Of a stretch of 64,000 nucleotides of DNA, positions 7,909-15,318 are shown piece after piece. Numbering within the stretch: the first letter of the stretch is position 1; every line of letters starts with the position of its first letter. Source of the stretch: NAT127 sp034717695 (GTDB lineage: Bacteria; Pseudomonadota; Gammaproteobacteria; Pseudomonadales; Porticoccaceae); contig JAYELS010000062.1 of the NCBI GenBank assembly GCA_034717695.1, forward strand, positions 1 through 64,000, read 5' to 3'. The translations under genes were made by a program, and so were the position numbers. Below the pieces are notes generated by a model. The model was given only the letters and a program-made list of their open reading frames with translations. It made no database searches and was not told where the DNA came from.

Positions 7909-8664
7909 CTATTTGCTGTCGCTCACATTGACGGCGTGGAGGCCGCATTCCTTCATGGTGGCTTCCTCCCACCACCAGCGGCCCTCTCGCTCGTGCTGGC
8001 CGGGGCCCACGGGGCGGGTGCAGGGCTCGCAGCCGATGCTGATGAAACCCCGGTCGTGGAGGGGGTTGTAGGGCACCTGGTTGGCGCGGATGTAGTGCCA
8101 TACCTGGGCGGAGGTCCAGTTGGCGAGGGGGTTGTACTTGGTGAGGCCCGCGCCCTTGCGGGCAAAGGCGCGGTCCTCCTGGATCACCGGGATGGCGGCG
8201 CGGGTGCCGGGGCTCTGGTCGCGGCGCTGGCCGGTGATCCAGGCGTCCAGGGTCAGCAGCTTGGTGCGCAGGGGGCCGATCTTGCGGATGCCGCAGCATT
8301 CCTTGTGATCGTCCCGGTAGAAGCTGAACAGGCCCTTTTCCCGCACCAGGGTCTGAACCTGGGCGGCGTCGGGGAAGAGGGTTTCGATGGGGATACCGTA
8401 GTGGTCCCGCACCCGCTCGATGAACTGGTAGGTCTCCGGGTGCAGGCGGCCGGTGTCCAGGGAGAAGACCTGGATGTCCTGGCGGATGCGGAAGGCCATG
8501 TCCACCAATACCACGTCCTCCGCGCCGCTGAAGGAGATGGCGATATTGTCGTGGTGCGCCAGGGCGTGGGCGAGGATCTGTTGCGGGGATTGCGCCGATA
8601 GCCGGGCGTCCAGGTCCACCACGTTCAGGCGTTGGTCGTTCATCGGGGATTCTCGTGCGGTCAT
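7909..8664 (-). CDS. cysH: [4Fe-4S] adenylyl-sulfate (APS/PAPS) reductase
   Basis: 251 residues from ATG 8664, which has AGGA eight bases upstream; a second ATG at 8643 is possible. It reduces activated sulfate to sulfite in assimilatory sulfur metabolism. The PP-loop SFSGAEDVVLVDM and LDTGRLHPETY bind the nucleotide. The cysteine pairs KECCGIRK near residue 140 and GCEPCTRP near 220 are the iron-sulfur ligands typical of APS-type reductases, absent from the E. coli PAPS enzyme. The C-terminal KECGLH carries the catalytic Cys. Overall it is very close to the Pseudomonas enzyme. The CxxC protein is encoded immediately downstream. Confidence 0.95.
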   Translation of the reverse strand: MTARESPMNDQRLNVVDLDARLSAQSPQQILAHALAHHDNIAISFSGAEDVVLVDMAFRIRQDIQVFSLDTGRLHPETYQFIERVRDHYGIPIETLFPDAAQVQTLVREKGLFSFYRDDHKECCGIRKIGPLRTKLLTLDAWITGQRRDQSPGTRAAIPVIQEDRAFARKGAGLTKYNPLANWTSAQVWHYIRANQVPYNPLHDRGFISIGCEPCTRPVGPGQHEREGRWWWEEATMKECGLHAVNVSDSK

Positions 8665-8862
8665 GGCTGGCTTCCTGCGAGGGGTGGCGACAGTGCCGGG
8701 CGTGGACTATAGCCCAGCTACCCGGTGCCCTAAAAATACCGGAGAGGCATAGGGTTATAACAGCTGGTTTGCTTGCGGTGTGGATCCACGGTAGAGTTGC
8801 CGCCCTGATTCCGGGGTCGCTGCGGCCCCTGTTTGCCACTCTTCAAAGCCCCGGGGACCGCT

Positions 8863-9483
8863 GTGGAAATTGCCTGTCTTGATCTCGAAGGTGTACTCAT
8901 TCCTGAAATCTGGATTGCCTTTGCCGAAAAAACCGGCATCGAGGCGCTCAGGGCCACCACCCGGGACATTCCCGATTACGACGTGCTGATGAAGCAGCGC
9001 CTGCGCATCCTCGACGAGCACGGCCTCGGCCTCAACGAAATTCAGGAAGTGATCGCCACCCTGGAGCCCCTCCCGGGCGCCATCGAATTCACCGGCTGGC
9101 TGCGGGAGCGGTTCCAGCTGATCATCCTGTCGGACACCTTCTACGAATTCTCCCAGCCCCTGATGCGCCAGTTGGGCTTTCCCACCCTGCTGTGCCACAA
9201 GCTGGAGGTGGACGGCAACGGCCGGGTGGTGGATTACCGCCTGCGCCAGGCCAACCCCAAGCGCCAGGCGGTGGTGGCCCTGAAGAGCCTGTATTACCGG
9301 GTGATCGCCTGTGGCGATTCCTACAACGACACCACCATGCTGGCGGAGGCCGACGCCGGCATTCTCTTCCACGCCCCGGACAACGTGATCCGCGAATTCC
9401 CCCAGTTCCCCGCCGTGCACAGCTACGGGGATCTCAAAAAGGAATTCATCAAGGCCAGCAACCGGCCGCTGAGTCTTGGCTAA
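8863..9483 (+). CDS. thrH: Phosphoserine phosphatase / homoserine phosphotransferase ThrH
   Basis: 206 residues from GTG 8863, chosen because ThrH proteins begin with (M)EIACLDLEGVL. A TTG at 8833 would add ten residues that do not align. It is a HAD-superfamily enzyme: the nucleophile Asp is in CLDLEGVLIPEIW, motif II Ser in LIILSDTFYEF, and motif III/IV in CGDSYNDTTML. ThrH hydrolyses phosphoserine and can transfer its phosphate to homoserine, linking serine and threonine synthesis. It is monocistronic and has a weak ribosome site. A TACGGG-CTA-CCCGTA hairpin follows the stop. Confidence 0.93.
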   Translation: MEIACLDLEGVLIPEIWIAFAEKTGIEALRATTRDIPDYDVLMKQRLRILDEHGLGLNEIQEVIATLEPLPGAIEFTGWLRERFQLIILSDTFYEFSQPLMRQLGFPTLLCHKLEVDGNGRVVDYRLRQANPKRQAVVALKSLYYRVIACGDSYNDTTMLAEADAGILFHAPDNVIREFPQFPAVHSYGDLKKEFIKASNRPLSLG

Positions 9484-9529
9484 TACGGGCTACCCGTAGC
9501 GCCCCCTGCATCACGGCAGTGATACCCGT

Positions 9530-9582
9530 CCCTGCACCCTGCACCCTGCACCCTGCAACGTATCACCCGTCACGTGAAACGT
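9530..9582. repeat. 7-base-period array overlapping the pabB stop
   Basis: Four perfect CCCTGCA copies (9530-9557), then ACGTATC, ACCCGTC, ACGTGAA and ACGT in the same register. The array lies between convergent thrH and pabB. The pabB stop codon (9563-9565) and its last five sense codons (V-S-R-D-G) fall inside it. Confidence 0.92.
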
Positions 9583-10954
9583 CCCCTTCCAGCGCCCGCA
9601 TCAACACCGCTACCTTCTGCACCGACTCCTCGTACTCCCGCTCCGCCACCGAGTCGGCGACGATGCCGCCGCCGCCAAAGCAGTGGATGCGCCCGTCCCT
9701 GGCGGTGAGGGTGCGGATGGCGATGTTGGTGTCGAGGCGGCCATTGGCGCTCATGTAGCCGATGCTGCCGCAGTAGATGCCCCGGGGGCTGGGCTCCAGT
9801 TCGGCGATGATTTCCATGGCGCGCTTTTTCGGGGCCCCGGTGATGGAGCCGCCGGGAAAGGCGTCCCGCAGCAGGTCAAGCGGTGTGCTGTCCGGCGCCA
9901 AGGTGCCGGTGACGGTGCTCACCAGGTGGTGGACATTGGCGAAGCTCTCCAGGGCAAACAGCTTCGGCACCCGGATGGAGCCCGGCCGGCAGTGCTTGCC
10001 GAGATCGTTGCGCAACAGGTCGACGATCATCAGATTCTCCGCCCGGTCCTTGGTGCTGTTCATCAGGGCGATGGCGTTGTCCTCGTCCTCCGCCAGGGTG
10101 CGCCCCCGGGGGATGGTGCCCTTGATGGGCTTGGTCTCCACCTGGCCGAGGGAGACCTTGAGAAACCGCTCGGGGGAACAGCTGAGCAGCGCTTCCCCGT
10201 CCCAGTTCAGATAGGCGCCGTAGGGCGAGGGCAGGGCGCGGCGCAGCACCTGATAGGCGGCCCAGGGGTCCCCTTCGCAGGGCGCGGCAAAACCCTGGGC
10301 GAAATTCACCTGGTAGCAGTCGCCGGCGGCAATGTACTGCGCGATGGCGGCGATGGCGGCCAGGTACTGTGCCCGGGGAATCGTCGGGGAGAACGGCGCG
10401 GTGAGGCGAAAGGGTGCGGGTGGCGGAGATTCGGCGCCGTTGAGACAGGCGAGGATGCGCTCGCGGGCGGTTGGCTGGCAGGCCGGGTGAAACACCAGCC
10501 AGCCGCGCCGCGCCTGGTGATTGATGATCAGCCCCCAGCCATACCAGCCGAGCTTCATCCCGGGCAAGGGTGGTTCGCCACCGGGGGCGGGGGGCAGCCC
10601 GAGCAGCGACGATCCGAGGTCGTAACGCCAGTACCCCATAAGGCCACCCACGAAGGGCAGGTGGGCATGGCTTTCCCCCACGAGGCCCTGGGTGGCGAGC
10701 AGTTCGTCGGCGGCGCGGAAGGGGTCGGCGGCGCAGGGTTCGAGGGTGCCGTCGGCGCGGCTCAGCCGAGTGCCGTCGCGTCCGGCCTGCAGCCACCACT
10801 GGGGCAGGGCGGTGATGATATCGAAGCGCCCCTGCAGCGAGCGGGGCTTGCCGCTGTCGAGCCAGATTGCGCCATCCAGGTGGCGCAGGCGGGCGAACAG
10901 GGGCGCCACCTCGGCCTGGTAGGGGAAGTCGATGATCTCGGGCGCGGCTGCCAT
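9563..10954 (-). CDS. pabB: Aminodeoxychorismate synthase component I
   Basis: 463 residues from ATG 10954 (MAAAPEIIDFPYQ). With PabA it converts chorismate and glutamine to 4-amino-4-deoxychorismate for folate. The chorismate-binding domain fills the C-terminal 260 residues: the PIKGTIPRG motif (the active-site Lys that distinguishes PabB from TrpE), RAENLMIVDLLRNDLG, and FPGGSITGAPKKRAMEII. No pabA is adjacent. The last codons are drawn from a 7-base repeat array. It is divergent from the Rieske gene, with 82 bp between starts. Confidence 0.95.
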   Translation of the reverse strand: MAAAPEIIDFPYQAEVAPLFARLRHLDGAIWLDSGKPRSLQGRFDIITALPQWWLQAGRDGTRLSRADGTLEPCAADPFRAADELLATQGLVGESHAHLPFVGGLMGYWRYDLGSSLLGLPPAPGGEPPLPGMKLGWYGWGLIINHQARRGWLVFHPACQPTARERILACLNGAESPPPAPFRLTAPFSPTIPRAQYLAAIAAIAQYIAAGDCYQVNFAQGFAAPCEGDPWAAYQVLRRALPSPYGAYLNWDGEALLSCSPERFLKVSLGQVETKPIKGTIPRGRTLAEDEDNAIALMNSTKDRAENLMIVDLLRNDLGKHCRPGSIRVPKLFALESFANVHHLVSTVTGTLAPDSTPLDLLRDAFPGGSITGAPKKRAMEIIAELEPSPRGIYCGSIGYMSANGRLDTNIAIRTLTARDGRIHCFGGGGIVADSVAEREYEESVQKVAVLMRALEGDVSRDG

Positions 10955-11036
10955 GGCGCGGGTTCTCTCGGGTGTCGGCGCGGGTTTGCGGACGGCTATA
11001 CTGGCTGTGCCACCATCCGTCACGCACCGGGTTATT

Positions 11037-11354
11037 ATGCCTTTCATTCCCCTCGAAAAGCGCGAACGCCTCGAAAATGGCTATTGCCGGCGATTCGCGG
11101 CGGGCAAGCACCGCGTCCTGTTGATCCACAGCGATGGCGAGAGCGTCGTCATCGACGAACGCTGCCCCCACGACGGCGCGTCCCTGGCCAAGGGGCGAAT
11201 TGCAGCGGGCTGCATCCGCTGCCCCAAACACGGTATTCACTTCAGTCTCGCCAGTGGCGCGGCCCAGGGGGGCGAGGCGGTGGCGGCGGTGCCGCCCCTT
11301 CGTCGGCTGCCCGTGGTCGAGCAGGGCGGCTGGGTGGGGACGGTGGTCGATTAA
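11037..11354 (+). CDS. Small Rieske [2Fe-2S] protein
   Basis: 105 residues forming a single Rieske domain: RCPHDGASL and then CIRCPKHGIHF give the C-x-H ... C-x-x-H ligand set 15 to 17 residues apart. There is no membrane anchor or signal, so it is cytosolic. Stand-alone Rieske proteins of this size resemble ferredoxin components of oxygenases or nitrite-reductase small subunits, but no oxygenase is encoded nearby. The start ATG follows family length. It is divergent from pabB; the next SDR gene is on the same strand, 106 bp away. Confidence 0.85.
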   Translation: MPFIPLEKRERLENGYCRRFAAGKHRVLLIHSDGESVVIDERCPHDGASLAKGRIAAGCIRCPKHGIHFSLASGAAQGGEAVAAVPPLRRLPVVEQGGWVGTVVD

Positions 11355-11460
11355 GCGCCACGGGTGACGACCTGTCGTTGGATAGGTAGCTTCCATCGCC
11401 AAGATGCATAGAGTGGCGGCTTTTGACGCTGCCAGCCGGCATTGATACGAGGGTTTCACC

Positions 11461-12393
11461 ATGACTGTACGATTCGACGGCCGCGTGGCAATTGTCACCG
11501 GTGCGGGCCAGGGACTTGGTCGCGCCCATGCCTTGGGCCTGGCTGCCCGCGGCGCCAGGGTGGTGGTCAACGATCTGGGTGTCGACGGTGCGCCGAGCGA
11601 TGCCGCCCTCGATACCGTGGCCCAGATCATCGCCGCAGGGGGCGAGGCCCTCGCCCACGGCGCCAATGTTGCGGTGTACGAGCAGGTGGCGGCGATGGTG
11701 GCCGACACCCTGGCCCGCTGGGGGCGGGTGGACATTCTGGTGAACAACGCCGGCATTCTCCGTGATCAATCCTTCGCCAAGATGGACCCGGAAAATTTTT
11801 CCCTGGTGGTGGATGTGCACCTCAAGGGCGCCTTCAACTGCTCGCGGGCAGTGTGGAGTGCCATGCGGGAACAGGGTTATGGCCGTATCCTCATGACCAC
11901 ATCCTCCAGCGGCCTCTATGGCAATTTCGGCCAGGCCAACTATTCCGCCGCCAAGATGGGTCTGGTGGGGTTGATGAACACTCTGGTCATCGAAGGGGAG
12001 AGATACGGCATTCGCGTCAACTGGGTGACCCCCATCGCCAGAACGGCGATGACCGAGGGAATGATGGACGAGCGCGCCCTCGACCTGTTCGACCCCGCCG
12101 ATGTCACGGTGGCGGTGCTGGCGCTATGTGCGGAGAATGCCCCCAACAAGACCATTTTGTCCGCCGGCGCCGGCTGCTTTGGCGCCAGTCTGATCCGCGA
12201 AACCCCCGGGATCTATCTGGACCCTGCGGAGCGCACGCCGGAGAGGGTACTCACAGCACTCGCCGACATCACCGATGCCGAGGCCGCCGAGGCGATAGCC
12301 ACGAGCCCCGCCCATACGTTGAAATTTGTCCGCCAGGCGGCAGCGGCGCGGGGCATCGATCTGTCGGACGCGAGCTGGGGGCCCAAGGGATAA
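11461..12393 (+). CDS. SDR family oxidoreductase (3-oxoacyl/3-hydroxyacyl type)
   Basis: 310 residues. It has the TGAGQGLGRAHALGLAARGA nucleotide loop, then VVNDLG, ILVNNAGILRDQSF, catalytic Ser in TTSSSGLYGNFGQ and YSAAKMG. The NDLG ... NNAGILRD pattern is typical of the dehydrogenase half of peroxisomal multifunctional enzyme-like proteins and their bacterial stand-alone relatives, which oxidise 3-hydroxyacyl-CoA. A C-terminal extension of about 60 residues follows the core. No acyl-CoA genes lie beside it, so the substrate is inferred only from the family. It ends at a bidirectional terminator shared with aceA. Confidence 0.82.
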   Translation: MTVRFDGRVAIVTGAGQGLGRAHALGLAARGARVVVNDLGVDGAPSDAALDTVAQIIAAGGEALAHGANVAVYEQVAAMVADTLARWGRVDILVNNAGILRDQSFAKMDPENFSLVVDVHLKGAFNCSRAVWSAMREQGYGRILMTTSSSGLYGNFGQANYSAAKMGLVGLMNTLVIEGERYGIRVNWVTPIARTAMTEGMMDERALDLFDPADVTVAVLALCAENAPNKTILSAGAGCFGASLIRETPGIYLDPAERTPERVLTALADITDAEAAEAIATSPAHTLKFVRQAAAARGIDLSDASWGPKG

Positions 12394-12417
12394 TCGCCTT
12401 CTTTCTCGGACACCCAC

Positions 12418-12445
12418 AAAAATGCCCCGCGATGCGGGGCATTTT
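12418..12445. terminator. Bidirectional rho-independent terminator
   Basis: AAAAATGCCCCGC, loop GAT, GCGGGGCATTTT between the convergent SDR (+) and aceA (-) genes. Confidence 0.9.
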
Positions 12446-12501
12446 GGTTAGTGCAGGGCGTGGGCCGCCCGCGGGTTGCTGTCAACGGGTGGGCAAGGCC
12501 A

Positions 12502-14097
12502 TCAACCGAACTGGTTCATGGTGTTGTCCTTGCCCCCGGCCTTGAGGGCGGCTTCCCCGGAGAAGTACTCCTTGTGGTCGTCGCCGATATTGGAGCCGGA
12601 CATGTCCTGGTGCTTGACGGTGGCGATGCCCTCGCGAATTTCCCGGCGCTGGACACCGGCCACGTAGGCGAGCATGCCCTCGTCGCCGAAGTAACCCTTG
12701 GCCAGGTTGTCGGTGGACAGGGCCACGGTGTGGTAGGTGGGCAGGGTGATGAGGTGGTGGAACACACCCGCCTCCCGTGCCGCATCCGCCTGGAAGGTGC
12801 GCACCCGCTCGTCCGCCTCGCGGGCCAGTTCGGAGTCGTCGTACTCGGCGCTCATCAGGCGGGCACGGTCGTAGCCGGCGAGGTCGCGGCCCGCCTCCTG
12901 CCAGGCATCGAACACCTGCTGGCGGAAATTCAGCGTCCAGTTGAAGGACGGACTGTTGTTGTAGACCAGCTTGGCGTCCGGCACCACGGCGCGGATGCGG
13001 TTGACCATGCGGGCGATCTGGCCGACGTGGGGCTTTTCGGTCTCGATCCACAGCAGGTCGGCGCCGTTTTGCAGTGAGGTGATGCAGTCGAGCACCACCC
13101 GGTCCTCGCCGCTGCCGGCGCGGAACTGGAACAGGCCGCTGGCCAGGCGCTTGGGGCGCAGCAGCTTGCCGTTGCGGTTGAGCACCACGTCGCCGTTGTT
13201 CATGGCTTCGGGGGTGATTTCCTCGCAATCCAGGAAGCTGTTGTACTGATCGCCGAGGTCCCCGGGGGCATGGGTGACGGCGATCTGCTTGGTGAGGCCG
13301 GCGCCCAGGGAGTCGGTGCGGGCGACGATCACGCCGTTATCCACGCCGAGTTCCAGAAAGGCGTAGCGCACCGCGCGGATCTTGGCGAGAAAATCCTCGT
13401 GGGGGACGGTGACCTTGCCGTCCTGGTGGCCGCACTGCTTCTCGTCGGATACCTGGTTTTCCAGCTGGATGCAGCAGGCGCCGGCCTCGATCATCTTCTT
13501 GGCCAGCAGGTAGGTGGCCTCGGCGTTGCCAAAACCGGCATCGATGTCGGCGATGATCGGCACCACGTGGGTCTCGAAGTTTTCGATCCTGTTGAGGGCG
13601 GCTTTCTCCGCAATCTGGTTGCCGGCGTCGCGGGCGGCGTCGAGCTCCCGGAAGAGGTGGTTCAATTCCCAGGCGTCCGCCTGACGCAGGAAAGTGTAGA
13701 GCTCCTCGATCAGTGCCGGCACGGCGGTTTTCTCGTGCATGGATTGATCCGGCAGGGGGCCGAACTCGGAGCGCAGGGCGGCGATCATCCAGCCGGAGAG
13801 GTACAGGTAGCGCTTGTCGGTGGTGCCGAAGTGCTTCTTGATGGAAATCAGCTTCTGCTGGCCGATGAACCCGTGCCAGCAACCCAGGGATTGGGTGTAG
13901 GCGCCGCAGTCGGCATCGTAGGCGGCCATGTCGCGGCGCATGATGTCGGCGGTGTAGCGGGCGATGTCGAGACCGGTGCGGAATTGGTTCTGTACCCGCA
14001 TGCGGGCGGCGGATTCGGGATTGATGGCATCCCAGCCGCTGCCGCGCAGCTGTCGCAGCTTGGTGAGAATGGCGATTTCATTGGCATAGCTGGTCAT
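12502..14097 (-). CDS. aceA: Isocitrate lyase (large Pseudomonas type)
   Basis: 531 residues from ATG 14097, with an AGGGGAG ribosome site. It cleaves isocitrate to succinate and glyoxylate, the first step of the glyoxylate shunt. The active-site loop is the KQCGH variant (DEKQCGHQDGK, near residue 215) of the long isocitrate lyase class found in Pseudomonas, about 100 residues longer than the E. coli form (KKCGH). The catalytic region ARTDSLGAGL and the Asn/Ser-rich NNSPSFNWTLNF are intact. It is divergent from a LysR regulator gene, with malate synthase G beyond it, so the shunt is encoded in one block. Confidence 0.96.
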   Translation of the reverse strand: MTSYANEIAILTKLRQLRGSGWDAINPESAARMRVQNQFRTGLDIARYTADIMRRDMAAYDADCGAYTQSLGCWHGFIGQQKLISIKKHFGTTDKRYLYLSGWMIAALRSEFGPLPDQSMHEKTAVPALIEELYTFLRQADAWELNHLFRELDAARDAGNQIAEKAALNRIENFETHVVPIIADIDAGFGNAEATYLLAKKMIEAGACCIQLENQVSDEKQCGHQDGKVTVPHEDFLAKIRAVRYAFLELGVDNGVIVARTDSLGAGLTKQIAVTHAPGDLGDQYNSFLDCEEITPEAMNNGDVVLNRNGKLLRPKRLASGLFQFRAGSGEDRVVLDCITSLQNGADLLWIETEKPHVGQIARMVNRIRAVVPDAKLVYNNSPSFNWTLNFRQQVFDAWQEAGRDLAGYDRARLMSAEYDDSELAREADERVRTFQADAAREAGVFHHLITLPTYHTVALSTDNLAKGYFGDEGMLAYVAGVQRREIREGIATVKHQDMSGSNIGDDHKEYFSGEAALKAGGKDNTMNQFG

Positions 14098-14198
14098 GGT
14101 GGTGCTCCCCTGATGGTTGGTGATCGGTGACCCCGAAAGGTTGCGCGCAGTTTGCGAACCGTGACATGATTTACCTAGTTTATTTTTTTTATTTAAGG

Positions 14199-14215
14199 TA
14201 TTCATGGTATGAATA
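14199..14215. promoter_or_regulatory. Palindrome over the LysR start codon
   Basis: TATTCAT-GGT-ATGAATA, perfect 7-base arms, with the LysR gene ATG (14209) inside the right arm. It sits in an AT-rich patch between divergent aceA and the LysR gene, so it is a candidate autoregulatory or shared binding site. Confidence 0.5.
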
Positions 14216-15177
14216 TAAACAGGATCGACCTCAATCTGCTGGTCTACCTCGACGTATTGCTGCGGGAGGGCAACGTGACCCGTGCCGCCGAGCAGCTGGG
14301 CCTCAGCCAGCCGGCCATGAGCAATGGCCTCAAGCGCCTCAGGGATTTGTTCAACGATCCGCTCCTGGTGCGCACCAGCGACGGCATGGCCCCCACCGAT
14401 CGCGCCCGGGAATTGCAGCCCCTGGTGCGGGAGGCGCTGCTGTCCATCGAGAAGGCCATCGAACCGAAATCAGGGTTTGATGCCGCCAATGCCCAGCGGG
14501 TGTTCCGCCTGATGGTCAGTGATTACACCGAGTCCACATTGATCCCGGCCCTGCTCGATCGCCTGCAGGCGGAGGCCCCGGGCATCGTGCTCGATGTGCT
14601 CGCCCCGGGTGACATGAGCTATGACGATGTGGAAAAGGGCCGGGTGGACATGGCCATCAACCGCTTCGATACCCTGCCGCCGGCGTTTCACCAGGTGAGC
14701 CTTTGGAAGGACCACTACGTGTGCATGCTCAACGTCAACAATCCGGTGCTGGAGGACTTCACCCTCGACAATTACCTGGCGGCGCCCCACGTGTGGGTGA
14801 GCAAGACCGGCATGGGGGCATCGAAGGGCATCAATCTCGATGACTCCCGGCGCCTCGGCTGGGTCGACACGGCGCTTCGCCAGCTCGGCAAGCAGCGCCA
14901 GATCCGCATTTACACCCGCCACTACCTGGCGGCGATGCTGCTGGCCCAGCAGAAAAACGTCATCGTCACGCTGCCCAGCAAGGCGGCGCGTATTTTCAAG
15001 GGCTACGAGGCGGTGGCCATTCACAAGCCACCGTTTCGCGTGCCGCCCATTCACCTCACCATGGCCTGGTCGCCACTGCTGCAGCACAACCCTGCCCACC
15101 AGTGGATGCGCCGCCTGGTGACGGAGGTGGCCAAGGGGATCGACGACCTGGACCGCCGCGACCCCTTGTGGAAGTGA
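14209..15177 (+). CDS. LysR-family regulator of the glyoxylate cluster
   Basis: 322 residues. The N-terminal winged helix-turn-helix (INRIDLNLLVYLDVLLREGN, then VTRAAEQLGLSQPAMSNGLK) occupies residues 2-60, followed by an effector-binding domain of the NodD/PcpR-like subgroup. It starts at ATG 14209 with AAGG ten bases upstream. It is encoded between aceA (divergent) and glcB (downstream, same strand), so control of glyoxylate-shunt genes in response to a small carboxylate is a fair inference from position. The effector cannot be read from sequence. Confidence 0.85.
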   Translation: MNINRIDLNLLVYLDVLLREGNVTRAAEQLGLSQPAMSNGLKRLRDLFNDPLLVRTSDGMAPTDRARELQPLVREALLSIEKAIEPKSGFDAANAQRVFRLMVSDYTESTLIPALLDRLQAEAPGIVLDVLAPGDMSYDDVEKGRVDMAINRFDTLPPAFHQVSLWKDHYVCMLNVNNPVLEDFTLDNYLAAPHVWVSKTGMGASKGINLDDSRRLGWVDTALRQLGKQRQIRIYTRHYLAAMLLAQQKNVIVTLPSKAARIFKGYEAVAIHKPPFRVPPIHLTMAWSPLLQHNPAHQWMRRLVTEVAKGIDDLDRRDPLWK

Positions 15178-15262
15178 GGGCCAAGCCCTCGGCGAGGGTG
15201 CATTCACAAAACTTATAGTTGTTATCAACAAAATAACCTGGATCAATCGCTGACCCGCTACC

Positions 15263-15275
15263 TAGAATGCCGGCC
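15263..15275 (+). promoter_or_regulatory. Candidate glcB -10 box and GC-rich discriminator
   Basis: TAGAAT directly followed by GCCGGCC, 44 bp before the glcB start. There is no good -35. TTGTT-ATC-AACAA (15219-15231), a short inverted repeat, lies about 32 bp upstream of the -10 box. Confidence 0.45.
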
Positions 15276-15318
15276 AATTGCCGTGGGGCAATATCCGTCA
15301 CGCCAGGGGAGCCAGCCG

